DNA of 64,000 nt, taken from the NCBI GenBank assembly GCA_964596165.1, contig CAZQTW010000004.1, positions 92,687 through 156,686 of the forward strand, given 5' to 3'. The position numbers and the translations under genes were made by a program. Below, in pieces: positions 46,510 to 55,938 of the stretch. The notes below the pieces were generated by a model that saw only the letters and a list, made by a program, of their open reading frames with translations, had not been told where the DNA came from and ran no database searches. How positions within the stretch are numbered: the first letter of the stretch is position 1; each line of letters opens with the position of its first letter. The stretch is from CAYUQT01 sp964596165 (GTDB taxonomy: Bacteria > Planctomycetota > Phycisphaerae > UBA1845 > JAFGLZ01).

Positions 46510-47691
46510 ATGATCGAGAACGCCTCACATTCTCAACAAGCACCGCGTATGACGCGAAAGACACGTTCGTTGCGCTACAAAGTGGTGGTGGCTTTCACAG
46601 CGTCAATCTTGTCGCTCGGAGCCGCCGAGGCGGCTCTACGGATCATCGAGATACGATCTGAACCCATAAAGGTCGAGCCGGTTGCGGCTGAAAGTATCAC
46701 CAACCCCCTCGGTCTGCGCGATCGATGGGACACCCTTCCTCAACATTCCGGCGTATTGCGGATCGCCTTTCTGGGTGATTCGTTCACCTACGGCCTGGGC
46801 GTTCGAGCAGACCAGACCTTCGTCCGTCGGACGGGTGTGTTGCTCAAAGATCAATGGCCCGGCGGCTGCGCGACCGTGAACCTGGGTCGCCCCGGGGTTG
46901 ATCTGATCAGCGCCTGGGCCATCTTGAACCGAGTCCGGGACGATGTAATGCCGCATGTCGTGGTCCACGTGGTGTCACAGGACGACCTGGATGTCGACCT
47001 CTATAGAGAGGGCCGCGCGATCGAACGCTATGTTGCCGAGCGCACATGGCCGGCGAGGCATTCCCGTCTCCTCAACCTGGCCGAAACCGCCCTTCGCTGG
47101 TCGAGGGTCTCGCCGCGAATCGTTGATAACCTTCGGGGTGGGGCGACACCCGAACAACGTGATCGAGCGTGGCAAATCGCGTCCCACCAAATTCGCGCGA
47201 CTAAACGGCTGGTCGATGAAGGGGGCGGTACCTACGTGCTGGTTCGTTTCCCCTGTCTGCGTTGGGTGAGCCGAATAAAGGACTACCCCCTGGAGGATGT
47301 GCACCGCAGGACGGCGGAACTGGCGTCACGGCTTGGCGTAGCCTATCTTGATCTGCTGGAGGTCTTTCGGGGGCGCCGGCCGGAGGAGATGTGTCTGTCG
47401 TCAGTGGATGACCATCCCACACCCGCGGCCCACCAGATCGCCGCTCAGGCCATCTGTGACTTCTTGCTCCGCGAGGTGCTTGGCAGCCTCCGGACCGCTT
47501 CCGCTAGCAAACCCACGACTCTGCGGTCGCCTGGTGATGTCCTCGCTCTCGAAATCAGGCAGTATCAACAGATCCTTCAACTGGATCCCACCTGCGAAAG
47601 TGCCAAGTTCTGGCTTGAACGTATGATGCGACCGCAAGACCGTGCTCCACCTTTCACCCAGGGATCGTCCGCGCCGAGCTCAATAAGATGA
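46510..47691 (+). CDS. Exported SGNH/GDSL hydrolase-like protein
   Basis: Start taken at 46510; an in-frame ATG at 46549 (MTRKTRSLRYKVVV) is also possible. One N-terminal hydrophobic segment (VVVAFTASILSLGAAEAAL) anchors or exports the protein. The SGNH blocks are present: IAFLGDSFTYGLGV (Ser), a Gly in NLGRPGVDL, and DDHPTPAAH (Asp-x-x-x-x-x-His), the terminal pair of the triad. Such proteins add or remove acetyl groups on envelope or extracellular polysaccharides. The last 60 residues are an extra helical region (LEIRQYQQILQLDP, TPR-like). The divergent neighbour is a membrane sulfatase-superfamily protein. Confidence 0.8.
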   Translation: MIENASHSQQAPRMTRKTRSLRYKVVVAFTASILSLGAAEAALRIIEIRSEPIKVEPVAAESITNPLGLRDRWDTLPQHSGVLRIAFLGDSFTYGLGVRADQTFVRRTGVLLKDQWPGGCATVNLGRPGVDLISAWAILNRVRDDVMPHVVVHVVSQDDLDVDLYREGRAIERYVAERTWPARHSRLLNLAETALRWSRVSPRIVDNLRGGATPEQRDRAWQIASHQIRATKRLVDEGGGTYVLVRFPCLRWVSRIKDYPLEDVHRRTAELASRLGVAYLDLLEVFRGRRPEEMCLSSVDDHPTPAAHQIAAQAICDFLLREVLGSLRTASASKPTTLRSPGDVLALEIRQYQQILQLDPTCESAKFWLERMMRPQDRAPPFTQGSSAPSSIR

Positions 47692-47878
47692 AAACCGGTG
47701 GGTGCGCCCCAACGGTCGTCAATCCCGCCGGCCGGAGTATGGAGAACCGAGTCGGATGACTGACCGCATGCTCACGTATCCTCACAGTCCGATGCGCTGC
47801 GGAAAACGGTTCATGGATGCGTCAGGGAGGCGTGCGTGCGGTGGTCGGGCGACCATGGGTCGTCCGGGCGCCCAGAAC

Positions 47879-50092
47879 TCAAGACCCGCGTCTTGTCAGG
47901 ACACCCAGACCGAGCATGCCCAACAGGGGCGCCAGCAACGTGCCCACACCGTTACTGCACCTGAAGACCGCTGTGATCTCTCTCTCGGAGTCCATCACGA
48001 TCTGAATTGAAATGTTCGGGTCGCTCACGGCATAGTTCGCATCGCCGGGGTGGTTGGAATCATAAATGTCCCACTGCCCAAAGGCCTTGCCTTGGTTCGG
48101 CTCGGCCGTCAGGCGGATGCACGCCCCTTGCGGATAGGCCGTCAGATTCGGCTCCACTCGTACGGTGCCTAGAGTCTCATTCACAACCGTCAGATCAAGG
48201 GCGTAATACGGAAGTGGGTCCGCGAACTCATCCGACCCCATGTCCACCAGGAGATGAGCCACACGAGGTTCACCGTCGATGTCCACCTGACCCGTGTAAG
48301 TGTCGTTAGGATCCCCGGCGCTGATGCAAGGAGAGTTGATCGTCAGGTGATAGTCGTGAATCTGATAACTCGCCCCACTGGCCACCCAGGAAACCCCCGC
48401 CTTGACCGTGTTCGCGTCGGCCCAGATCGTAAGGGTGTTCGCGGTGTTGGCCACGACGACGAACTGAAGCCCCCCAGGGCGGGAGGTGTCGGGATTGACC
48501 AGCTTGCCCACCAGGCTTTCCTGGCCCCAATCGGCGTTCGCATCGGTGAGTCGGATCTGATACGTGTTGGGATCATAAGCGCCGGCGGACGTCCAGGCCC
48601 CCGAAGGTCCCGCGACGAAACACGGATTCGCGTCGATATTCCCGGTTCCCCAAATCAGCGTGTCGTTAGGGTCGGTTTGAATGTCATGAGGTCCCCCATG
48701 GATGTCGGAATAAGACACGCTGAGGGAGAAGGGGGGCGTCATCCATTCGATGCCGATTTCCGGCCCGGCCGGTGCCGCGTTCCCCCAGACGATGGAATTG
48801 CGGACGAAGGAGTCGCTGAGGACGCTGAGAATCCCCCCGCCCAAGGCCGCGGCGTTGTTTGACGCAATACTGCAGTTGACGATTTTGAGGTTCGTGGCGC
48901 CAAGGTTGGCGATCGCGCCGCCGGACGCCGCGGAGGCGTTCCCGGCGAACGTGCAGTTCCGGATCGTCACATCGCCCACGGCGCAGGCAATGGCGCCTCC
49001 GCTGGAGTCGGACGCATTTCCGACGAACGTGCAGTCGCTGATCGTTGCGTTGCTTTCATTGATGCCGATCGCGCCGCTCTGCCCATCAAAGGCGCGGTTG
49101 CCGCTGAACAGGCAATTGCTCATCTCCAGGTTGCTGCCGCCAAAATTGACCAAGGCGCCCCCGCCGCCGCCCTCGCCGGTGGTCACGTTGCCGACGAAGA
49201 CACAGTCTCGGATGGTCGCGCTGCAGTTCCAATCGTCAATCGCGCCGCCCCAATGGGAGTTGTTGCCCATGAAACTACATCGCGTGATCGTCGCGTTGCT
49301 CCCGTTGATGCTGTCCATCGCCCCCCCATGTGTGCCCGTGTTGCCGATGAACATGCAGCCGTCTATGGCCGGGCTAGACGTAACGTTGGCCAAGGCACCC
49401 CCAAAGAGAGCCGAGTTGGACGCAAATGTGCAGTTGGTGATCGTCGCGTTACTATTGGAGGAGTTGTGAATGCCTCCCCCGTTCGAGCCCGAGGCCGAAT
49501 TGGCAATGAATGTGCAGTTCTCAATCGTTGCGGAACTGTTAATGAAATTAGCTATTCCCCCGCCACCCATCGCCAAGGTCGTGTTCGCCCTGAAGATACA
49601 TTCGGATACTCGAGGACTACTCTGCTGGTTGAACATGCCGCCACCTAGGATGGCTTTGCAGTCCACAATGACGCACTTGACTACCGTTGGGCTGCTTGCG
49701 ATGCAGAAAATGCCGCCTCCGCAGGGTCCAAACCCCTGCCGGATGGTCAAGCCGGCCAAAACCGAGGCCCGCCCCTCTCCGCTGTGGAAGTAGAACCCCG
49801 GTGCAACCAGGCCCGCATCTATCACGGTTCGAGACACCACATTCGGGTCGTTGGGATCCGTTCCACGAACCGTAATCGCCTTACCCAGAAAGTCGATATT
49901 GCGGTTCCCGTCCCCCGTGTATGTGCCCTGGGCGACAATGACCGTGTCGCCGTTTGCGCAAGCGTTTATTGCCGCCTGAATGACGGCGTACTGGCTTGGC
50001 ACGTGACGATCTGTAGCCAATCCCCGTGCTGCTGAAACAAGAACGACGCCCACAACCACAGCGGGGTATGCAGCCGAGTTCACGCGAAGCAC
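47879..50092 (-). CDS. Parallel beta-helix surface protein with C-terminal anchor
   Basis: A 737-residue secreted protein, GTG start at 50092 behind AAGGAG. After the signal peptide come VPSQYAVIQAAINACANGDTV, the usual opening of right-handed beta-helix proteins, and about ten turns with the repeated pattern GGGI.N...S.ATI.NCTF..N.A (about residues 110-430), rich in Gly, Asn and Cys. No catalytic site is seen; relatives are polymorphic outer-membrane/choice-of-anchor proteins. Residues about 620-715 repeat the InlB-like module of the protein at 8463 (LTAEPNQGKAFGQWDIYD, DANYAV), and the end is VFRCSNG, a helix and RRGS. Likely displayed on the cell surface. Confidence 0.82.
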   Translation of the reverse strand: MLRVNSAAYPAVVVGVVLVSAARGLATDRHVPSQYAVIQAAINACANGDTVIVAQGTYTGDGNRNIDFLGKAITVRGTDPNDPNVVSRTVIDAGLVAPGFYFHSGEGRASVLAGLTIRQGFGPCGGGIFCIASSPTVVKCVIVDCKAILGGGMFNQQSSPRVSECIFRANTTLAMGGGGIANFINSSATIENCTFIANSASGSNGGGIHNSSNSNATITNCTFASNSALFGGALANVTSSPAIDGCMFIGNTGTHGGAMDSINGSNATITRCSFMGNNSHWGGAIDDWNCSATIRDCVFVGNVTTGEGGGGGALVNFGGSNLEMSNCLFSGNRAFDGQSGAIGINESNATISDCTFVGNASDSSGGAIACAVGDVTIRNCTFAGNASAASGGAIANLGATNLKIVNCSIASNNAAALGGGILSVLSDSFVRNSIVWGNAAPAGPEIGIEWMTPPFSLSVSYSDIHGGPHDIQTDPNDTLIWGTGNIDANPCFVAGPSGAWTSAGAYDPNTYQIRLTDANADWGQESLVGKLVNPDTSRPGGLQFVVVANTANTLTIWADANTVKAGVSWVASGASYQIHDYHLTINSPCISAGDPNDTYTGQVDIDGEPRVAHLLVDMGSDEFADPLPYYALDLTVVNETLGTVRVEPNLTAYPQGACIRLTAEPNQGKAFGQWDIYDSNHPGDANYAVSDPNISIQIVMDSEREITAVFRCSNGVGTLLAPLLGMLGLGVLTRRGS

Positions 50093-50193
50093 GCCCTTCT
50101 CCTTCGACCCACTGCCTAACCTGTGCTACTAGATTTGACTTGGAGTGTGATTCTCTTGCTTCTTTTCCTCCAATTCAACCCCACCTAGGAGAA

Positions 50194-50222
50194 AATCTAC
50201 CTTAAGACCGGCATCAAGTCAA
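50194..50222 (-). promoter_or_regulatory. Candidate promoter of the beta-helix surface protein
   Basis: Minus strand TTGACT (50222-50217; five of six), 17-bp spacer, TAGATT (50199-50194; four of six), predicting a leader of about 95 nt. The surrounding 50100-50330 stretch is visibly more AT-rich than the genes. Confidence 0.45.
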
Positions 50223-50339
50223 GTCCGGCGCTTCTGGCTGGTTAGAGCCAACGACACTGAAAAAGCTCATCCCGGCCTCATCGATAACTACTTGATAATT
50301 CATGACATATTTTCGCGGCATCTTCATTCAGCCGCCGTT

Positions 50340-51113
50340 TCAGAGCCTTCGGAGCATCGTGAGTGTGTCCCTGACTGCACTCGAAAGCATTCCCGTATCA
50401 CACCCGTAGAAGATCGTCTGGAATCCCATCTTCAGCGCGAGCTTGGCGAAGTCCGGACTGCCGGCGAACGTTGAAGCGACCTTACCGCACGCCTTTGCCG
50501 ATTCCACCACCTGTTCCATGGCCATCCGCACCTTCGGGTGGTCGACATTGCCGGGTTCACCGGCCGATTGCGACATGTCACGCGGGCCGACCAGGAGCAT
50601 GTCGATTCCCTCGACAGCGGCGATTTCCTTGCTCCTCTCGGCGGCGCCGAGGTTCTCGATCTGCACGATGACCAGCGTGCCCTCGTTGGCCCTCCGGCAG
50701 TAGTCGGCCATATCCACCGTGGCATAGTTCCCCGCACGGACGGTGGTGGCGAGTCCACGCCGTCCGAGGGGGTGGTACTTGGCCTCGCGGATCACGACCT
50801 TGGCGGTTTGGGCATCGTTCACATGTGGGACGACCACCCCGCTGCTCTCGATCTCAAGCACCGACAGAATTCGTTGATAGGCTCCGGCGGGGATTCGGAC
50901 AACGGTGGCCATCCCGCGGACGTCGGCCGCCCGGACCATGTTCTGCACCTTCTCGAATCCCATTGTGCCGTGCTCGGTGTCGAGGATGGCCATGTCGAAG
51001 CCCGCCAGCCCGAAGACCTCGACCACATCCGGGCAAGGAAATTGGAGGAACGTGCCGAAGACAACCTCGCCGCGTGCCAGTTTCTGTTTAATCTTCAATC
51101 CATACTCAATCAT
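50340..51113 (-). CDS. HpcH/HpaI-family aldolase, second copy
   Basis: A 257-residue aldolase of the same family as the one at 21158. Motifs: FDMAILDTEHGTMGFEKVQNM, VRIPAGAYQRILSVLEIESSG, PLGRRGLATTVRAG (Arg loop), IVQIENLGAAERSKEI with the metal Glu, and LVGPRDMSQSAG with the metal Asp. It should cleave a 2-keto-3-deoxy acid to pyruvate and an aldehyde. It lies 60 bp downstream of the large DUF5696/GH101-like gene on the same strand, so the pair may link polysaccharide attack with catabolism. Confidence 0.87.
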   Translation of the reverse strand: MIEYGLKIKQKLARGEVVFGTFLQFPCPDVVEVFGLAGFDMAILDTEHGTMGFEKVQNMVRAADVRGMATVVRIPAGAYQRILSVLEIESSGVVVPHVNDAQTAKVVIREAKYHPLGRRGLATTVRAGNYATVDMADYCRRANEGTLVIVQIENLGAAERSKEIAAVEGIDMLLVGPRDMSQSAGEPGNVDHPKVRMAMEQVVESAKACGKVASTFAGSPDFAKLALKMGFQTIFYGCDTGMLSSAVRDTLTMLRRL

Positions 51114-51172
51114 TGCCTACCTCCGGAGCCGGACTGTCGCCGCGGCTCCGCGCGAAACCCTTTCCGAGTCTT

Positions 51173-54100
51173 CTACCGACTGACGCAGTAATAGAACATA
51201 CCGGGCTGGCCGGTCTCCCATTCGATTTGGTCGCCCTCGACGGTCAGCGGGACCGGTCCGAAACTCCGCTTGTTGACGTTGATCTTCTGCACGTTCCATC
51301 CGGTCGGACCGGCCTTCGGATCCAGTCGGCTCATCCGCAGGCGGATCTTGAAGGCCTGCTCCCTCGGATACACGGTTACCTGCCATGACTTGTGCATCGG
51401 CTGGATGATAACGCACCCATTCGTGGCGACCTTGCCGAAATCGACTATCGTTCGCTTGGGATTGGTGTGTCGCGCGATTTGCCGTCGCCAGTCGTCGGTG
51501 GGATAGGGTACGGGATCTATCTTGGCGAAGCTCACCTGGTCGCCCTGGACCGTCACCGTGCCGATGCCGTAGCGCAGGCTACCGTCGCTCTCGAAGGGCA
51601 GCGTTGCTCGTCCGGAGTCGTCGAACAACCCGATCAGGACCTGGTAGGTGTCGTCCGGCACGCCGGCGGGGATCGTGACTTCATGTGGGCCGTCCGTGAC
51701 GGTCTCGCCGGCCTTCCACTGGGACATCGGTTTCGGCAGGGGGTGATCGTTCTGGAAAGCAATGCGCTCGGGGGTTCCGGCCGCCGGCGAGACGAAGTGC
51801 ACGAAGCAATGCCGATCCTTGGTCTGATCCTCGCGAACGACCCACTGGTAGGTCATCTTGAGCTTTCGAGGCCCGGACGCCAGGCACTCCCGGAGGCCCG
51901 GCGCGACATCGGCCATCGACACCGGAGCACAAGGTTCAAAGGCCCGGGCGTCGGCGTAGATGATGTCGTCCGCCTCACGATAATCGGCGATCTGCTTACC
52001 GCCGTCGGCCGTTGGCCAGTAGGACGTCGATACCAGCAGCGCGTCGGCCTGGGCGCGGAAGCCGTACGGACAGAGCAACCCCGACGGCGAGTTCCAGTCC
52101 CGGTCGCTGCCGTTGCACCAGAGCTTCAAGCCGCTGTCGTACTCCACATGGATTCGATTGCTGAGCGGACCCGCGGCCAGGGCGACCGAGGCGGGCTGCA
52201 TACGACCGTTCACGTCGTAGAGAATCGCCGTCGGCTTGGCGTCGACGTAGCGTTGCTGAACGGGGGTGACAAGGTAGTACTCCCGAAGGACGAAGGGAAG
52301 CTGCCGCCAGATCTGATTGGCCACGAAGCCGGCGTGGCCAAAGGCCAACTCCATCGCCCGGTACTTGTCCAGGTTCATCGTCGTCGGCACGTTGGAGTAC
52401 CAGCCCGTACCATATCCGCTGACGAGCCAGCGTTCGAGATAGCCCATTCCGTGATTGACCATTTGCGGATGGACCTTGAGCAGATCGAAGTCGAGCAGCC
52501 AGGCGGCGTTCTCGCCGCCGTCCACCTGCGCCTCGGTCCCATCGCACAGGCCGGCCCAGAAGAAGTGCAGATTCCCTTCGCCAAACAGCGGGCCTTCATG
52601 CGTCTGTCGCTCGAATGCGAACAACTCCGAATGCGCCTTGTAAACGGCCGCGAACGTGCCCGCGCCCGGTTCGCCGGCCCGGCTGTCGACGTGGAACCAC
52701 GGGGGTACGCACGTGTGCACGTCAAGATAGGCCGCGTTCGTCCCATATCGCCGGTGGATTTCGGGCGACTGCATCCGGGCGTACTTCATGATGGCCGTCG
52801 GCTTGGCGGCGAAGCTCTGGATTCCCGTGCCGCCGTTGAACCACGCCTTCGTCGGCTGGCCGTCCGGCTCCAACGCCAGGTCGTTCGGATCGTAGAGCTC
52901 GCTGTTGGGATAAAAGTCGACATAGTTCTCGTGCAGCGAGGTCCGGTAGCCCAGCCCTCGTGTCGTCTCGACGTAGAAAGCCATGTCCTTGTCGCCGCCG
53001 AGGTTGGGATTGGCCGGGTAGTGATTCGGCAGGGCGTTGTCGTACCCGCTACGCTGCCAATCGTGCTTGATAATCGCCGCGTCGCGAACGTCGTAGGTCG
53101 CCAGTTCGATGAACCATTGGGCGTCGCCGCGGAACTTGCCGCCCCAGATGTCGAACATGACGCGGCCGGCCAGATCCGTCATGAACGGCGAGGGCGGATG
53201 GGGGATATTGCAGAACACCTCGCCCATGCGGGGAGCCAGCGTGTAGTAGGCCGTCGTCGCGACGGCGTTGAACGTGCCGTCCGTCTTGACGGTATAGTGC
53301 GCGGTCGACGCATCGTGTCGGCTCGCCTGCGATCGGGTCCAGTCGAGCACAATCGAGCCGAACAACTGACTGTCCGGCAAATAGCAAATCGGTCCCAGAC
53401 CCATATAGGGGACCGTCATCGTCCGCCGGAGTGGGGCGGCGATTGCGCCGAAGCGGACCTCGCTGATGACCGGGTCCTTCGTTTGGAGGGCTGTAACGAG
53501 CGATGAGCCGCGTATGCTGAACTCCGTGGCGACCCGAGCCGCCACACCGCCGGCCGCATGCTCGGTTTCGACCCTCAGGTGATCGGCGGTCTTCGTTACG
53601 GAAACGAGGCGAACCTTGACCGCCGGCGAGTCGGGTTCCCAGCGATTCTTTCCATCGGTGAGCACGACGCCGCTCGATGCCCCGATCCGGTAGGATCCGA
53701 CGGGCTTCCCTTCGACACCCACGACCATTGCCGTGACGTCAATCAGTTCCGTGGCCGCGTTCTCGCCGTCGCGCCCGGTCCGAATCGTATAAGAAATCCG
53801 CGCCTTGTCCGCCGGCCAGTCAATGTCGAAACGGGCGAGCCCGGTTGTCTCGTCCCAGTTCATTCTCGCAGGCCCGGCGGTTGGGCCGCTCGGGCAGCAG
53901 TCGACGTCACGTCGATTAGACAGTCGCTTCAAATCTGCAGTTGCGGGCCATATGGGGGCTGGCGGAGGCGCGGCTTGGCCTTCGCCCACAACGATCTTGG
54001 GATCGCCAAAAAACGCATAGTCCCAACCCGGATTGTTCCTCGGACCGGCTCCGACCTCCAGGCGCAGCGTGATCGGCTTTCCCGCGTACGGCGAGAGATC

Positions 54101-54565
54101 CATTGCGAAGGGCTTCCATTTGGCCAGTGCGTAGTGTTCATTCACGAGCGTTTGGGCTGTCCCTTCGGCCGGTTTGACCGTGGCGCGAAACTGGCAGCCG
54201 TCGCTACGGTCGGGCCTGGCGACGTCGGCCTTCATCGCGATGGCCAGTTCCAGCCTAATGGGGTGCGTCTCGGGCAGCTTCAGCGAATATTCGACGTAGG
54301 TGATCCCAGTGCCGGCGTGCCAGGGGCAGTGGATTAAGAGGCATTCCTTGCCGTCCTGCTGGCCGAAGGGCGTATAGCTGATGCCGGTCGGACCGTGGAA
54401 GTGGCCCATCCAGCCCGCGGGCATGACGCCGGCGCGGCCGTCGGTGTAGACGTACCCGACGCGGCACGTTCCGATGTCCAACAGCCGCGTCTCGCCTGCC
54501 GGCAAGACAATGGGGTTCATTTCCGCCGCCGCGACCGCCGCACACCACAGATACATCAATCCCAT
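51173..54565 (-). CDS. Large secreted DUF5696/GH101-like putative glycosidase
   Basis: A 1130-residue exported protein (leader MGLMYLWCAAVAAAE, GGAGG before the ATG). Residues about 1-210 are beta-rich and carbohydrate-binding-like; residues about 220-470 form a large sandwich; residues about 490-850 look like a TIM barrel related to endo-alpha-N-acetylgalactosaminidase/DUF5696 proteins (GLGYRTSLHENYVDFYPN, AYLDVHTCVPPW, LFGEGNLHFFWAGLCDG). The Asp in YLDVH and Glu in FGEGN are candidate catalytic residues. The C terminus has further beta domains. The family call is tentative; glycan hydrolysis is inferred. The aldolase gene follows. Confidence 0.6.
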   Translation of the reverse strand: MGLMYLWCAAVAAAEMNPIVLPAGETRLLDIGTCRVGYVYTDGRAGVMPAGWMGHFHGPTGISYTPFGQQDGKECLLIHCPWHAGTGITYVEYSLKLPETHPIRLELAIAMKADVARPDRSDGCQFRATVKPAEGTAQTLVNEHYALAKWKPFAMDLSPYAGKPITLRLEVGAGPRNNPGWDYAFFGDPKIVVGEGQAAPPPAPIWPATADLKRLSNRRDVDCCPSGPTAGPARMNWDETTGLARFDIDWPADKARISYTIRTGRDGENAATELIDVTAMVVGVEGKPVGSYRIGASSGVVLTDGKNRWEPDSPAVKVRLVSVTKTADHLRVETEHAAGGVAARVATEFSIRGSSLVTALQTKDPVISEVRFGAIAAPLRRTMTVPYMGLGPICYLPDSQLFGSIVLDWTRSQASRHDASTAHYTVKTDGTFNAVATTAYYTLAPRMGEVFCNIPHPPSPFMTDLAGRVMFDIWGGKFRGDAQWFIELATYDVRDAAIIKHDWQRSGYDNALPNHYPANPNLGGDKDMAFYVETTRGLGYRTSLHENYVDFYPNSELYDPNDLALEPDGQPTKAWFNGGTGIQSFAAKPTAIMKYARMQSPEIHRRYGTNAAYLDVHTCVPPWFHVDSRAGEPGAGTFAAVYKAHSELFAFERQTHEGPLFGEGNLHFFWAGLCDGTEAQVDGGENAAWLLDFDLLKVHPQMVNHGMGYLERWLVSGYGTGWYSNVPTTMNLDKYRAMELAFGHAGFVANQIWRQLPFVLREYYLVTPVQQRYVDAKPTAILYDVNGRMQPASVALAAGPLSNRIHVEYDSGLKLWCNGSDRDWNSPSGLLCPYGFRAQADALLVSTSYWPTADGGKQIADYREADDIIYADARAFEPCAPVSMADVAPGLRECLASGPRKLKMTYQWVVREDQTKDRHCFVHFVSPAAGTPERIAFQNDHPLPKPMSQWKAGETVTDGPHEVTIPAGVPDDTYQVLIGLFDDSGRATLPFESDGSLRYGIGTVTVQGDQVSFAKIDPVPYPTDDWRRQIARHTNPKRTIVDFGKVATNGCVIIQPMHKSWQVTVYPREQAFKIRLRMSRLDPKAGPTGWNVQKINVNKRSFGPVPLTVEGDQIEWETGQPGMFYYCVSR

Positions 54566-54796
54566 TCCGAGCCTCCAATTCGTTTGTTCAATTGACTAGG
54601 GTATCGCAGTTCTGCGGGCAGGCAAGGTGTGGCGAGTGTGATTTGTGTAGTGATGGGGTTGACCGACCGGTGGGAATTCTTCAGGCGATGACAGGGGGAT
54701 CCGATCGTGGGTACCATGACGGACGTGTCGCCGGTTCCTGTCGCGGAGCGTTCTTGCTCAAGAACAGTCTCCGCGGCATCTGCGGAGGTCATATCG

Positions 54797-55630
54797 ATGA
54801 AGCGAGTTCGATACGAGGAAATGCTGCCGCATGATATCGTTGCCGCCCGGCAAGCCAAGCCGGTGGCCTATCTGCCGATGGGTATACTCGAATGGCACGG
54901 CGAGCACATGGCCGTCGGCAACGATGCACTAAAGGCGCAACGACTGTGCGAACTGGCCGCCGAGCGGGGCGGCGGGCTGTGTTTCCCGCCGATGTGGTAT
55001 GGCGAACCGCGCGTTACCGGCCTGATGGAGGCGAACCACGACCCTGAGGGCAAGATCTCCGGCAAGATGAACTTGGATCATGCCCTATTCGCCGCGACGC
55101 AATCCCAGGATCGCGACCAGCCCCGCGGACAGGATCTCGACGACGCGGACAATCCCTTTGGGACCTCGGCGGCCCAGCAGATCGAGCTCTATCAGAGACT
55201 CGTGCGCCACATCCTCGATCAGATCCGCACGCTGGGGTTCAAGGCGATTGTCACGCTGACCGGTCACTACCCGCTTTACGACTGGTCCGAGCCGGTGGTG
55301 GAGGCGTTCAACCGCGATCACAAAGACTGCCGGGCGTTTGTCGGGATCGAGTTTCACTACGACGTCGATGCGCTCGGCGAGGGCCAGGTCGGCGGCGACC
55401 ACGCGGCCAAGTGGGAGACATCGTACTTGATGGCATTGCGGCCGGAATGCGTGGACATGACCGTCTACCATGGCCGACCGGCCGACGAGCCGCTCATCGG
55501 CGTCGATGGCGAAGACCCACGCGTTCACGCGACCCGGCAACTGGGCGAGGCGGCGTGCGAGTTGATTGTCAGAGGGATGATTGCCAAGGGCGATCAGTTA
55601 CTCTTAGGGATCGAAGCTCGAGGGCAGTGA
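54797..55630 (+). CDS. Creatininase-family amidohydrolase
   Basis: Start at 54797 (GGAGG upstream) gives the standard N terminus RYEEMLPHDIVAA. The 277-residue protein has the creatininase pattern: LPMGILEWHGEHMAVGNDALKA (metal Glu, His, Asp), VTLTGHYPLYDW (His) and FVGIEFHYDVDALGEGQVGGDHA (Glu, His). Family members hydrolyse cyclic amides such as creatinine or a formamide in riboflavin/F420 synthesis (ArfB). Nothing nearby indicates the substrate. Its stop overlaps the GTG of the next small gene (GTGA), coupling the two. Confidence 0.87.
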   Translation: MKRVRYEEMLPHDIVAARQAKPVAYLPMGILEWHGEHMAVGNDALKAQRLCELAAERGGGLCFPPMWYGEPRVTGLMEANHDPEGKISGKMNLDHALFAATQSQDRDQPRGQDLDDADNPFGTSAAQQIELYQRLVRHILDQIRTLGFKAIVTLTGHYPLYDWSEPVVEAFNRDHKDCRAFVGIEFHYDVDALGEGQVGGDHAAKWETSYLMALRPECVDMTVYHGRPADEPLIGVDGEDPRVHATRQLGEAACELIVRGMIAKGDQLLLGIEARGQ

Positions 55631-55938
55631 GAGTGGCCAGATCTGAATCAGAGACTTTGGCGCGAATCCGCGAGGCTGTGCTGAGCAATCGTTATGTCAT
55701 TACTCCGCACGCATGGCGGGAAATGCGGGACGACGGCTTGGAGTTGCCCGACGTTGAATCCGTCCTCCTGACCGGTAGAATAGATCATAGATACCCAAGA
55801 GATCCTCGCGGGACGCGTTGGCGAGTGGTGGGCGTGGCAACTGACCTAACGACCGAAGTTGCCGTTGTCGTGAGGTTCGTGTTAAGAAACCAACTACTGG
55901 TGATTACCACCTTCGTGGTTGAGAAGGATCATGGCTGA
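55627..55938 (+). CDS. DUF4258 small protein, toxin-like
   Basis: A 103-residue protein beginning with GTG at 55627 (or GTG 55633). ITPHAWREMRDDGLELPDVESVLLTGRI, split over residues 27-54, and the following strands (WRVVGVATD, VAVVVRFVL, LLVITTFVVE) are the DUF4258 pattern, a small RelE/BrnT-like fold that often pairs with a YgiT-type zinc-finger protein. It is coupled by 4 bp to the creatininase stop and overlaps the next gene by 8 bp. The toxin role is inference from the pairing. Confidence 0.75.
   Translation: MRVARSESETLARIREAVLSNRYVITPHAWREMRDDGLELPDVESVLLTGRIDHRYPRDPRGTRWRVVGVATDLTTEVAVVVRFVLRNQLLVITTFVVEKDHG

Noticed and set aside
47880..47895. Hairpin CAAGAC/GTCTTG overlapping the stop codon of the beta-helix gene
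   Set aside because: Six-base stem and no T tract on either strand; not a convincing terminator.
51392..53506. 704-codon open frame on the plus strand
   Set aside because: It lies antisense inside the DUF5696/GH101-like gene, has no recognisable domain, and is rich in Arg, Ala and Gly as expected for the mirror of a GC-rich gene.
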